64,000 nucleotides of DNA from Kitasatospora sp. NBC_01266 (GTDB lineage Bacteria > Actinomycetota > Actinomycetes > Streptomycetales > Streptomycetaceae): NCBI RefSeq assembly GCF_036242395.1, contig NZ_CP108458.1, positions 2,108,001 to 2,172,000 of the forward strand, in the 5' to 3' direction. Both the position numbers and the translations under genes were made by a program. The number at the start of each line of letters is the position of its first letter. Position 1 is the first letter of the stretch. The notes beneath the pieces are model-generated. The model saw nothing but the letters and a program-made list of their open reading frames with translations, did no database searches and was not told the origin of the DNA. Below are positions 16,501 through 25,700 of this stretch, piece by piece.

Positions 16501-17601
16501 TCAGACCCCGACCGCCTCCTCCTCTTCCTCCACGATGTCCGCCGAGGAAGCCACCGCCGAGGAAGCCACCGCCGAGGGGGCCACCGCCGAGGGGGCCATC
16601 GCCGCGCGCTGCCGCCGCTCGTACCGACCCGCGCCCAGCAGCATCAGCAGCCCGGCCGCCAGCCAGAGCGCCAGCGTGAGCACCCGGCCGCCCAGCCCCG
16701 CGCCGCCGCCGAAGTAGAGCAGGTCGCGAGCCCCCTCGACGAACCCGGCGCCGTTCCAGAAGCCGTGCAGCGCACCGAAGAGACCGGGCTGCAGCTCGGG
16801 CCGGAAGATGCCGCCGGAGCTGGTGAAGTTGAGCATCACGAAGAGCACCATCAGGGCCAGCGTGGTCCACCGCTTGAGGAAGCTGTGCAGCCCGATCCCG
16901 ACCAGCACGATGCCCGCCGAGTAGAGCCAGGCCAGCGCCCACAGACCCGCGTAGTCGTGGTCCACCACATGGAAGACCGGGCCCGCGGTCACCACGCCGA
17001 TCACGCTGACCACCAGCGCGGTGCCCACGCCCACCGCCGCCCGCAGCCGCAGGCTCAGCGCGGCGCCGGCCGTCCCGATCACCGCGACGCTGCCGTAGGA
17101 GCCGATGCTGAGCGCCACCAGCAGGAAGAACAGGCCCTGCCCGGTCGGGTCGCCGGGCGCGGTCGGCACCAGGTCGGTGACCTGGAGCGGCGCCTCCCGC
17201 ACCGCCGCGACCTGCCGGAACACCTGCTCGGCCGCCGTCGCCGAGGTGTCCGAGTTGGCCGAGGCGACCAGCAGTCGCGGGTCCTTGGCATCCGGCAGGA
17301 AGGCGCCGACCAGCGCGCGGTCCCGCAGCTGCTGCTCGGCCGCCGCCTGGCTGGGCAGCGTGCTGACCTCCAGCGCCGGGCCCGCCTTGGCCTGGATGCC
17401 CTGCGCCAGTGCGAGCGCCTGCGGCGACCGGCCGACCACCGCGACCTTCAGGTGGTGCGGGGTGGGCTGGTGGAACGCGCCCTGGTAGGCGAGCGCCATG
17501 CCGAGGCACATCAGCAGCGGCGTGAGCAGGTGGGTGAAGAGGTGGCGCAGCGTGTGCCACAGGTCGGGTCGGGCGGTCGCCGGGGCGGTCGTCGGAGTCA
17601 C
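16501..17601 (-). CDS. ABC-2/DUF3533-type membrane protein
   Basis: This 366-residue protein has one N-terminal transmembrane helix (LLTPLLMCLGMALAYQGAF). An external domain of about 120 residues follows (LKVAVVGRSPQALALAQGIQ, LVGAFLPDA), then five or six C-terminal helices. This is the topology of YhgE/Pip-like and DUF3533 export proteins, which are often drug- or lipid-related. The GTG start has AGGTG upstream. The C-terminal tail is a pentapeptide repeat (APSAV twice, ASSAV) and an acidic end (VEEEEEAVGV). A TetR-type palindrome lies in the promoter region; no regulator gene is adjacent in this window. Confidence 0.8.
   Translation of the reverse strand: MTPTTAPATARPDLWHTLRHLFTHLLTPLLMCLGMALAYQGAFHQPTPHHLKVAVVGRSPQALALAQGIQAKAGPALEVSTLPSQAAAEQQLRDRALVGAFLPDAKDPRLLVASANSDTSATAAEQVFRQVAAVREAPLQVTDLVPTAPGDPTGQGLFFLLVALSIGSYGSVAVIGTAGAALSLRLRAAVGVGTALVVSVIGVVTAGPVFHVVDHDYAGLWALAWLYSAGIVLVGIGLHSFLKRWTTLALMVLFVMLNFTSSGGIFRPELQPGLFGALHGFWNGAGFVEGARDLLYFGGGAGLGGRVLTLALWLAAGLLMLLGAGRYERRQRAAMAPSAVAPSAVASSAVASSADIVEEEEEAVGV
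16541..16600 (-). repeat. 15-bp tandem array encoding the DUF3533-like tail
   Basis: Four exact-period units, GCCGAGGAAGCCACC twice and GCCGAGGGGGCCA(C/T)C twice on the plus strand, in frame with the membrane protein. Two different sub-types in pairs suggest stepwise duplication. Confidence 0.75.
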
Positions 17602-17625
17602 AGCGGGTCACCTTCCGTCAAGATA

Positions 17626-17662
17626 GGTGGTAAATGCAACCAGCTAGATGCACTTTACAACC
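17626..17662. promoter_or_regulatory. TetR-type operator upstream of the DUF3533-like gene
   Basis: GGTGGTAAATGCA (17626-17638) faces TGCACTTTACAACC (17649-17662); arms match except for one base and a one-base gap, with a 10-base centre. It lies 25 bases upstream of the GTG at 17601 and about 80 bases before the sensor-phosphatase start at 17744, so it could control either gene. Confidence 0.55.
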
Positions 17663-17743
17663 GAATGTCCCGGGCGCCTATTCCGATCCCTCGGTGCGAA
17701 AATGGCCAGGCGGGGAGCGCGCCTCCGGACGGAGGGTCCAGGT

Positions 17744-20700
17744 ATGGGCGAAGCCCAGCAGGAGAGAGCGCGGGGCGGCGGCACGGGCCGTCCCGGTGGG
17801 CTGCTGATGGTCCCGATCGCCACCGCCCTGATCCAGCACAACGGCCGCATCCTGCACTGGAGCGGGGACGCCGAGGCGCTGCTCGGCTACACCGCGGCGC
17901 AGGCCCTCGGCGCCCCGGCCGCCCAGCTGCTGGCCGACCCCGAGCACCGCAGCGAGGTGCTCGCGCTGTTCGAGCGGATCCTGGCCGGCTCCCCCTGGTC
18001 GGGGGTCTTTCCGGTGCGCCACCGCGCGGGCCACTACGTGAACCTGGAGTTCCGCACCCACCCGGTGATCGGCCCGGACGGTCAGCCGCTGGTGCTCGCG
18101 GTCGCCTCGGACGTCACCGCGGTGCGCCGGGTCCAGGCCGACCTCGCGGTGCTGGACGGCTTCTTCAGTCAGGCCCCGGTCGGCATGGCCGTCTACGACG
18201 ACCAGCTGCGCTTCATCCGGCTCAACGAGGCGCTGGCGGCGATCAACGGCATCTCGGTGGCCGGCCACCTCGGCCGCCGGCTCACCGAACTCCTGCCCGG
18301 GATCAACGCCGCCGAGATCGAGGACGTGATGCGGCAGGTGCTGGCCACCGGGGAACCGGTGCTCGACGCCCGCTCGCACGGGCGCACCCCGGGCGATCCG
18401 GGGCACGACCACGCCTGGTCGGCCTCCTACTTCCGGCTGGAGGACCCGCCGGGGCAGGTCCTCGGGGTCAGCTCGACCATCATCGACGTCACCGAGCGCT
18501 ACCTGGCCGAGTCCCGGGCCGCGCGGGCCCAGGAGCGGCTGGCCCTGCTGGTCGACGCGACCGCCTCGATCGGCACCACGCTGGACCTGCACCGCACCGC
18601 CCGGGAGCTGGCGGACGCGATGGTCCCCCGGGTGGCCGACCTGAGCGGCGTCTTCGCGCTGGAGCAGCTGGTCACCGGCGACCAGGCGGACGCCAGCCTC
18701 GGCCGGGTCCGCCGGCTGGCGCTGGCCAGCGGCGATCCCAGCTACCCCGTCGACCGCCTGCCGGTGGACGCGGTCTACGACATCGACCCCGACTCCCCGT
18801 ACGCGCGGGCGATGAGCGGCGGACGCACCGTGGTGGTGCCGTCTTGGGACCTGCCGCCGCTCTCCGACGAGCTGCGCCCCGACTCGCTGCGCGCCTACCT
18901 GGGCGGGCGCTCGCGCTCGGTGCGGATCACCCCGCTGGTCGCGCGCGGCTCGGTGCTCGGCATGGTGGTCTACTCCCGGCGCGGGGAGCGGGAGTCCTTC
19001 GCCGAGGAGGACATCACGCTCGGCGACGAACTGGCCTCCCGGGCGGCGGTGGCGATCGACAACGCCCGGCTCTACACCCGCGAGCGCGAGGCGGCCGAGG
19101 ACCGGAGCCGGGCACTGGACGAGGTCCGCACGGCCACCGAGCGGCTGGCCCTGCTGAACGAGGCCAGTTCGCGGATCGGCACCACGCTGGACCTTCACCG
19201 CACCGCCGAGGAGCTGGTCGAGGTGGTGATCCCGCGGTTCGCCGACTTCGTCACGGTGGACCTGCTGGACGCGGTGCTGCAAGGCGACGAGATGCCGGTG
19301 GTGCCGCCCTCGGGTTCGGCCACGATGCGCGCGGTGGCGGTCGGCGAACTCGGCGAGGACGGCCTGCTGACCGGTGCGGCCGACCCGGTGGGCGGCATCT
19401 CGCAGTCGGCGCGGCTGTACGCGCAGAGTCTGCGCAGCGGTCGCTCGATCCTGGTGGCCGAGGTGGACCGGGATTCGCTGACCCGGATCGTGGCCGCCCC
19501 CGAGCGGGTCCAGCCCGCGCTCGACTCCGGCCTGCACTCCTACCTGATGGTGCCGCTGGTGGCCCGCGGCCGGGTGCTCGGCGGGGCGGAGTTCATGCGG
19601 CTGCGCAATCCGCACGCGTTCAGCGCCGAGGATGTCGCGCTGGCCGAGGAGTTGGCGGCCCGGGCGGCGGTCTGCATCGACAACGCACGGCTCTACCGGC
19701 GCGAGCGGGACACCGCGCTGACCCTGCAGCGCAGCCTGCTGCCGCAGCGGGTGCACAACCCGCCGGGCCTGGAGGTCGCCCACCGCTACCTGCCGGCCAG
19801 CTCGCTCAGCGAGGTGGGCGGCGACTGGTTCGACGTGGTGCCGCTCTCCTGCGGGCGGGTGGCCCTGGTGGTCGGTGACGTGACCGGGCACGGCCTGCGG
19901 GCAGCCGCGATGATGGGCCAACTGCGCACTGTGGCAAGGACCTTGATCACACTGGACATGGATCCGGCCCGGGTGCTGCGCCGGCTGGACGAGGCGGCGG
20001 CCTCGGCCGGGGAGGGCGCGGGCGAGGGCCAGTACGCGACCTGCGTCTGCGTGGTGCTCGACCCGGTGGACCGGGCCTGCACGGCGGCCTGCGCGGGACA
20101 CGTGCCGCCGGTGGTCTCCGGGCCGGACGGCTCGGTGCGGTTGCTGGAGCTGCCGACGGGCGCGCCGCTGGGCGTGGGCGGAGTGCCGTTCGAGAGCGTG
20201 GAGTTCGAGTTGCCGCTGGGCGGACTGCTGGTGCTCTGCACCGACGGGCTGATCGAGCGGCGGGACCGCGACCTGGACGAGGGGCTCGAACTGCTGCGCC
20301 GCACGGTCGCCGAGGAGAGCGACACCAGCCTGGAGCGGACCTGCGACGCCGTGCTGGCCACGCTGGTCACCGGAACCCGGGAGGACGACATCGCGGTGAT
20401 CATGGCCCGCACCCAGCCGATCGGCCCGGACCGGATCGCCACCCTCTCGCTCACCGGCGACCACGCGATGGTCGGCCACGCCCGCCGGTTCGCCCGCCGC
20501 ACGCTGACCGGCTGGGGCCTGAAGGGCCTGATCGACCAGACCGAGCTGCTGACCAGCGAGCTGATCACCAACGCCCTGGTGCACGCCGGAGCCCCCACCG
20601 AGCTGCGGCTCTTCCGCAACCAGGCGCTCACCGTGGAGGTCTCCGACGTGGACAGCCGCGCCCCCAAGCTGCGCCGGGCACTGGAGGACGACGAGGGCGG

Positions 20701-20812
20701 GCGCGGGATGCACCTGGTGAACGAGCTGGCGCACCGCTGGGGCAGCCGCGGCACCCGGCGCGGCAAGGTGGTCTGGTTCGAGCTGGAACTTCCACCGAGC
20801 AAGGATTTCTGA
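17744..20812 (+). CDS. PAS-GAF-SpoIIE-HATPase sensor phosphatase
   Basis: This 1022-residue soluble multidomain regulator contains PAS 1 (about 22-125) and PAS 2 (about 132-255). Two related GAF domains follow (about 265-445 and 465-650), each opening with the same ASxRIGTTLDLHRTA-like segment. The PP2C/SpoIIE phosphatase (about 660-890) has metal aspartates in GGDWFD (694), GDVTGHG (712), LCTDGLIE (834) and REDDIAVI (881-882). The C-terminal domain is an anti-sigma-factor-like HATPase (about 900-1020, N-box TSELITNALVHA). Such proteins dephosphorylate anti-anti-sigma factors and can phosphorylate them through the kinase domain. GGAGG is eight bases before the ATG at 17744. No partner is nearby. 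Confidence 0.92.
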   Translation: MGEAQQERARGGGTGRPGGLLMVPIATALIQHNGRILHWSGDAEALLGYTAAQALGAPAAQLLADPEHRSEVLALFERILAGSPWSGVFPVRHRAGHYVNLEFRTHPVIGPDGQPLVLAVASDVTAVRRVQADLAVLDGFFSQAPVGMAVYDDQLRFIRLNEALAAINGISVAGHLGRRLTELLPGINAAEIEDVMRQVLATGEPVLDARSHGRTPGDPGHDHAWSASYFRLEDPPGQVLGVSSTIIDVTERYLAESRAARAQERLALLVDATASIGTTLDLHRTARELADAMVPRVADLSGVFALEQLVTGDQADASLGRVRRLALASGDPSYPVDRLPVDAVYDIDPDSPYARAMSGGRTVVVPSWDLPPLSDELRPDSLRAYLGGRSRSVRITPLVARGSVLGMVVYSRRGERESFAEEDITLGDELASRAAVAIDNARLYTREREAAEDRSRALDEVRTATERLALLNEASSRIGTTLDLHRTAEELVEVVIPRFADFVTVDLLDAVLQGDEMPVVPPSGSATMRAVAVGELGEDGLLTGAADPVGGISQSARLYAQSLRSGRSILVAEVDRDSLTRIVAAPERVQPALDSGLHSYLMVPLVARGRVLGGAEFMRLRNPHAFSAEDVALAEELAARAAVCIDNARLYRRERDTALTLQRSLLPQRVHNPPGLEVAHRYLPASSLSEVGGDWFDVVPLSCGRVALVVGDVTGHGLRAAAMMGQLRTVARTLITLDMDPARVLRRLDEAAASAGEGAGEGQYATCVCVVLDPVDRACTAACAGHVPPVVSGPDGSVRLLELPTGAPLGVGGVPFESVEFELPLGGLLVLCTDGLIERRDRDLDEGLELLRRTVAEESDTSLERTCDAVLATLVTGTREDDIAVIMARTQPIGPDRIATLSLTGDHAMVGHARRFARRTLTGWGLKGLIDQTELLTSELITNALVHAGAPTELRLFRNQALTVEVSDVDSRAPKLRRALEDDEGGRGMHLVNELAHRWGSRGTRRGKVVWFELELPPSKDF

Positions 20813-20823
20813 CGTTCCGTCAG
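20809..20823. repeat. CTGACG-N3-CGTCAG palindrome on a stop codon
   Basis: CTGACGTTCCGTCAG, perfect 6-bp arms. Its TGA (20810-20812) is the stop of the sensor phosphatase. It occupies the short gap between two convergent genes and could also act as a weak transcription stop. Confidence 0.6.
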
Positions 20824-20836
20824 CCGTGCTGCGCGG

Positions 20837-22351
20837 TCAGCCCTGCCAAGCCGCCTCGGATCCGGTGAGCCGCGCGCGCAGATCGCGCTTGAGCAGCTTG
20901 CCGGAGGCGTTCTTCGGCAGCCCCGCCGCGAAGTGCACCGCCTTGGGCGCCTTGTGGGCGGGCAGCCGCTCCCGGGCGTAGGCGATCAACTCCTGGGCGC
21001 CGACCGGTTCGCTGACCACCACCACCGCCGTGACCGCCTCGATCCAGTGCGGGTGCGGGATGCCGATCACCGCCGCCTCGAGCACCGCCGGATGCCCGTA
21101 GAGCACGTCCTCCACCTCGCGCGAGGCGACCAGCACGCCGCCGGTGTTGATCACGTCCTTGAGCCGGTCCACCACGAAGAGGTAGCCCGCGGCATCGCGG
21201 CGGACCAGGTCACCGGAGTGGAACCAGTCCCCGTCGAAGGCCGCCGCGCTCTCCCCGGGCTTGTCCCAGTACCCGGCGCAGAGCTGCGGGGAGCGGTAGA
21301 GCACCTCGCCGACCTCGTCCGGGCCCACCTCGGCGCCCGCCTCGTCCACCACCTTGACCTCGACGAAGAGCACCGGGCGCCCGGCCGAGTCGGGGCGCTC
21401 GGCGTGCTCCTCGGGGCGCAGCACGGTGGTCAGCGGGCCGGCCTCGGACTGGCCGAAGGCGTTGTAGAAACCGGTGTCCGGCAGGGCCCGGCGCAGCCTG
21501 GCGAGCACCGGGGCGGGCATGATCGAGGCGCCGTAGTAGGCCTTCACCAGCCGGGTCAGGTCGGTGCCGGCGAACTCGGGGTGGGCCTCGATCGCGGTCC
21601 ACACCGTGGGCGGGGCGAAGAAGCTGGTCAGCTGCTCGCCACCGAGCCGGGCCAGCAGCTCGCCCGGCTCGGCGGCGGCGACCAGCCGGTTCTCGGCACC
21701 GAGCAGCAGGTAGGGCATCAGGAAGACGTGCAGCTGACCCGAGTGGTAGAGCGGCAGGGCGTGCAGCGGGCGGTCCCGCTCGGTCAGGTCGAGCGCGACG
21801 ACGGCCGAGAGGTACTCGTGGAGCAGCGCCCGATGGCTCATCATGGCGCCCTTGGGGGCGGCGGTGGTACCCGAGGTGTAGAGCAGCTGCGCCAGGTCGG
21901 TGTCCTTCACCCGGACCGCCAGCTCGGGGACCGGGCCCGCCGTCGCGGCCGCCAGCAGCTCGTCCAGGTCGGCCGCGGGCAGCGGGGCGAGCGCACCGGC
22001 GAGCGCCGCGTACCCGGCGTCGTGCAGCAGCAGCGAACTGCCCGACTGCGTGGTGAAATAGCGCAGTTCATCCAGGGTGACGTTGTAGTTGACCGGCACG
22101 TGGACCAGGCCGGCCCGGCCGCAGGCGAGGAAGAGGATCAGGTAGGCGTCGGAGTTGCGGCCGAGCGCGGCCACCCGGTCGCCCGGGCGCAGACCCCTGG
22201 CCAGCAGCCAGCCGGCGGCACGGGTGACGGCGGTGTCCAGCGCGCGGTAGGTCCAGTCGCGATCGGCGAAGCGCAGCGCGAGGCGGTCGGGCACCCGGGC
22301 GGCGGAGCGGCGCAGGACATCGGGAACGGTGCTCGCATGAGTCAGATCCAT
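20837..22351 (-). CDS. Acyl-CoA synthetase (long/medium-chain fatty-acid CoA ligase family)
   Basis: This 504-residue adenylate-forming enzyme has the P-loop LLYTSGTTAAPKGAMMSH, YNAFGQSEAGP, the ATP/AMP motif HSGDLVRRD, DRLKDVINTGG (hinge and N-motif) and the catalytic Lys in LPKNASGKLLKRDL. It activates a carboxylic acid, probably a fatty acid, to its CoA thioester. The start is uncertain: ATG 22351 begins where family proteins begin; ATGs at 22375 and 22408 are open, but none has a clear ribosome site. It is convergent with the sensor phosphatase. A perfect palindrome (22427-22441) lies upstream and may be its operator. Confidence 0.88.
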   Translation of the reverse strand: MDLTHASTVPDVLRRSAARVPDRLALRFADRDWTYRALDTAVTRAAGWLLARGLRPGDRVAALGRNSDAYLILFLACGRAGLVHVPVNYNVTLDELRYFTTQSGSSLLLHDAGYAALAGALAPLPAADLDELLAAATAGPVPELAVRVKDTDLAQLLYTSGTTAAPKGAMMSHRALLHEYLSAVVALDLTERDRPLHALPLYHSGQLHVFLMPYLLLGAENRLVAAAEPGELLARLGGEQLTSFFAPPTVWTAIEAHPEFAGTDLTRLVKAYYGASIMPAPVLARLRRALPDTGFYNAFGQSEAGPLTTVLRPEEHAERPDSAGRPVLFVEVKVVDEAGAEVGPDEVGEVLYRSPQLCAGYWDKPGESAAAFDGDWFHSGDLVRRDAAGYLFVVDRLKDVINTGGVLVASREVEDVLYGHPAVLEAAVIGIPHPHWIEAVTAVVVVSEPVGAQELIAYARERLPAHKAPKAVHFAAGLPKNASGKLLKRDLRARLTGSEAAWQG

Positions 22352-22426
22352 GCCAGTGGGTATATCCGCCCGAACCATCCGTGACGCCGCGCGAAGGTCC
22401 TTTGCCATGACGTGATCTGACGTTTC

Positions 22427-22441
22427 GTCAGCATACGTGCC
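22427..22441. promoter_or_regulatory. CTGACG-N3-CGTCAG palindrome upstream of the acyl-CoA synthetase
   Basis: CTGACGTTTCGTCAG, perfect 6-bp arms, differing from the element at 20809 in one central base. This copy is not on a stop codon. It sits 19-90 bases upstream of the candidate starts of the acyl-CoA synthetase, as an operator would. Confidence 0.5.
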
Positions 22442-22521
22442 GCCGCCACCGTGACCATGTTGCGATCTTCATAAAAAACGCACGGCGCGTCGACCTGCGA
22501 CAGTACCTCCGATCTGCAATT

Positions 22522-22536
22522 GTCCGTCTATCGGAC
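22522..22536. promoter_or_regulatory. Inverted repeat in the 300-base region upstream of the protease
   Basis: GTCCG-N5-CGGAC, inside a less GC-rich stretch. The region 22442-22713 holds no gene; an A-run at 22473-22478 and this repeat are its only notable features. A promoter with good boxes could not be placed. Confidence 0.3.
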
Positions 22537-22713
22537 GGTCAGATCCGCTCTGCCGACTTCCCCATGCCCGTCAACCCCTTGTCGTGGCGGGCATCGACAC
22601 GATGGAATACGCGAGCTTGTCGGGACGGGCGTTCCAGAAGCACACGTGCGTCCGACCCCGGTGCGTGCGGTCTGGCCGCGCCCCCTGACGTCTTATCAGA
22701 CGAAGGGATGTTC

Positions 22714-25700
22714 ATGATCGGCTGGCGCAAATCGCAGCTCGCAGCCGTCACGCTCACCGCCTCCGCCGTCGTTCTGGCCTTCGGGACCAGTGCGATGGGC
22801 GCCCCCACTCCGAACGCCCAGGCGGTTTCGGAGAGCGGCACACCGGCCCCGGTGATCGTGATTCTGAAGAACCAGCTCTCCAGCACCCCGGCGGACGCCG
22901 GCCACCTGGACGCGCGCAAGAAGGCCGCGAGCCAGGACCAGGCACCGCTGCTGGCCAAGGTGAAGGCCAACGGCGGCACCAACATCAAGAGCTTCGTGGT
23001 CGGCAACGCCTTCTCGGCCACGGTCAGCCCCGCGCTGCGGGCGCAGCTTGCCGCCGACCCCTCGGTCGCCTCGGTCATCGACGACCAGACCATCAAGGTC
23101 ACCCCGCCCGCCCCGACCAAGGCCGGGACGGACAACGGCACCAGCGCCGGCACCGCGCCGACCGCCGGTGCCAAGTCCGCCCCCAAGGCCGCGGCCGCGC
23201 CGGACACCAAGGGCAGCGCCTACGACCCCAACGCGGTCTGCCCGACCGACCCGAACCAGCCGCTGCTGGAGCCCGAGGCGCTCTACTCCACCCACACGGA
23301 GAGCACGCCCGGCCAGCCGGGTGCGCACGAGATCGCCGACGGCAAGGGCGTCAAGGTCGCCTACATCGCGGACGGCCTGGACCCCAACGACCCGGACTTC
23401 ATCCGCCCCGACGGCACCCACGCCGTGGTGGACTACAAGGACTTCTCCGGTGACGGCTTCTTCGCCCCCTCGGGTGCGGCGGAGGCCTTCGGTGACGCCT
23501 CGGCGATGATCGCCCAGGGCCGCACGAGCTACGACCTGTCGAAGTTCGTCAACCCGAGCCACCCGCTGCCGGCCGGCTGCAACATCCGGATCGAGGGCAT
23601 CTCGCCCGGCGCCTCGCTGGTCGCGCTCAAGGCGGGCGGGGACCTGTTCCCGAACTCCGCGATCCTGCAGTCGATCGACTACGCGGTCACGGTCGCCCAC
23701 GTCGATGTGCTGAACGAGTCGTTCGGCAGCAACATCACCCCGGACAGCGGCGCGCACGACACCATCTCGCTCTTCAACGACATGGCTGCCGCGGCCGGCG
23801 TCACGGTCACCGTCTCCTCCGGCGACGCCGGCGTGAACGGCACCATCGGCACCCCGTCCACCGACCCCAACGTGATCAGCGCCGGGGCCTCGACGGACAA
23901 CCAGAACTACGCCCAGACCGGCTACGGCGCCTTCCAGTTCTCCAACGGGACCTGGGCCGACAACCGGATCTCGGCGCTCTCCTCCGGCGGTGTCACCCAG
24001 GCCGGACGGACCGTCGACCTGGTCGCCCCGGGTGAGTCGGACTGGGCGCTCTGCTCGCCGGACATCACCATCTACACCGAGTGCACCAACTTCAACGGCC
24101 AGGGCTCGGGCATCCAGCCGTTCGGCGGCACCAGCCAGGCCGCCCCGATGACCGCCGGCGCCGCCGCCGACGTCATCCAGGCCTACCGGGACAACCACAA
24201 CGGCGCCTCCCCGTCGCCCGCCCTGGTGAAGCAGTTCATCACCGGCACCGCCACCGACCTCGGCCTGCCGGCCGAGGAGCAGGGCGCCGGTCTGCTGGAC
24301 GTGCGGGCCGCCGTCGAGGCCGCCGCCGGCTACCAGAGCCCGGCCGGCGCCAAGGACAGCAACACCGTCGCGGTCACCACCGGTCAGATCAACGTGACCG
24401 GCCAGGCCGGCTCGAACCACACCACCGACGTCACCGTGGTGAACACGAGCTCCAAGCCGCAGACGGTCAGCGCCTCCACTCGCGTCTTCTCCCCGCAGAG
24501 CGACGCGCAGCAGACGGTGCAGATCAACTCCTCGACCGACCCGCAGTTCCCCTACGCCACCAACGGCGCTCCGTGGGTCTCGCACAAGGTCACCTTCAAC
24601 GTCCCGGCCGGCGCCGACCGGCTCGCCGCGTCAATAGCGTGGCAGGGCGCGCCGCAGGCCTCCGGCAGCAACACCGTGACCCCCGTGGTCCGGCTCACGC
24701 TGCTCGACCCGTCCGGCCGCTACGAGACCAACACCCGTCCGCAGGGCGGCGCCACCTCGCCGAACTTCGGCGTCGTGGACGTCCCGCACCCGACCGCGGG
24801 CACCTGGACCGGCATCCTCTACACCCCGGCCGGCACCAACGGCTTCACCGGCCCGGTCCTGCTGGACACCTCCACCCAGCGCGCGGTCCCGGCCGGCGCG
24901 GTCAGCCCGCAGGTCACCAACCTGACCCCGGGTCAGACCAAGACCCTGCACGTCCAGGTGACCACCCCGGCCACCGGCGGTGACGCCACCGAGTCGGTCG
25001 TGGTCGCCGGCTCCAACGGCACCACCACCAGCGTCCCGGTCGTGCTGCGCAGCCTGGTTCCGCTCAGCGACAACACCGGCACCTTCACCGGCACCATCAC
25101 CGGTGGCAACGGCCGCGCCTCCTCCCCCGCGCAGTCCTTCTCCTGGGCCTTCGACGTGCCGAAGGGCCACAAGGACCTGCGGGTCGGCGTGACCGTCGCG
25201 CAGGACCCGAAGGTGATCATGCAGGGCGTGCTGATCAGCCCCAACGGCACCCCGATCGACGCCGAGGGCAACGCGGTCACCGACGCCTCGGGCAACATCC
25301 TCTCCAGCGGTGCGGGCGTCTCCGCCACCGCCGTGGACCCGGCCGCGGGCCGCTGGCGCTTCGTGCTCAACGTGCTCAACCCGGTCAGCGGTGCCGAGCT
25401 CGGCCAGGCCTTCACCGGCGTGGTCGGCCTCGACCAGGACCAGGCCACCGCGCCCGGCCTGCCGAACAGCGCCGGCACCGAGCTGCCCGCCGGCCAGCCG
25501 GTCACGGTCAACGTGCAGTACACCAACAACACCGCCGCCGCCCAGCAGATCCAGGCCGACGGCCGGCTCACCACCAAGGTGAACCTGCCGCTGGTCCCGC
25601 TCGGCGCCTCGGCGACGGCCTCCCTGCCGCTGACCACCAGCACCCCGGTGCCGAGCTTCCTGGTGCCCCCGGGCACCGACGGCCTGACCGGTGTGGCGGC

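Noticed and set aside
16424..16600. CRISPR-like array
   Set aside because: The repeats are 15 bp, contiguous and without spacers; they continue the reading frame of a gene tail.
16423..19878. 1151-residue plus-strand open frame over the exporter and sensor phosphatase
   Set aside because: Arg/Gly/Pro-rich composition and crossing of two well-supported genes; a frame artefact.
17678..20734. 1018-residue minus-strand frame opposite the sensor phosphatase
   Set aside because: No motif, no ribosome site, composition of a shadow.
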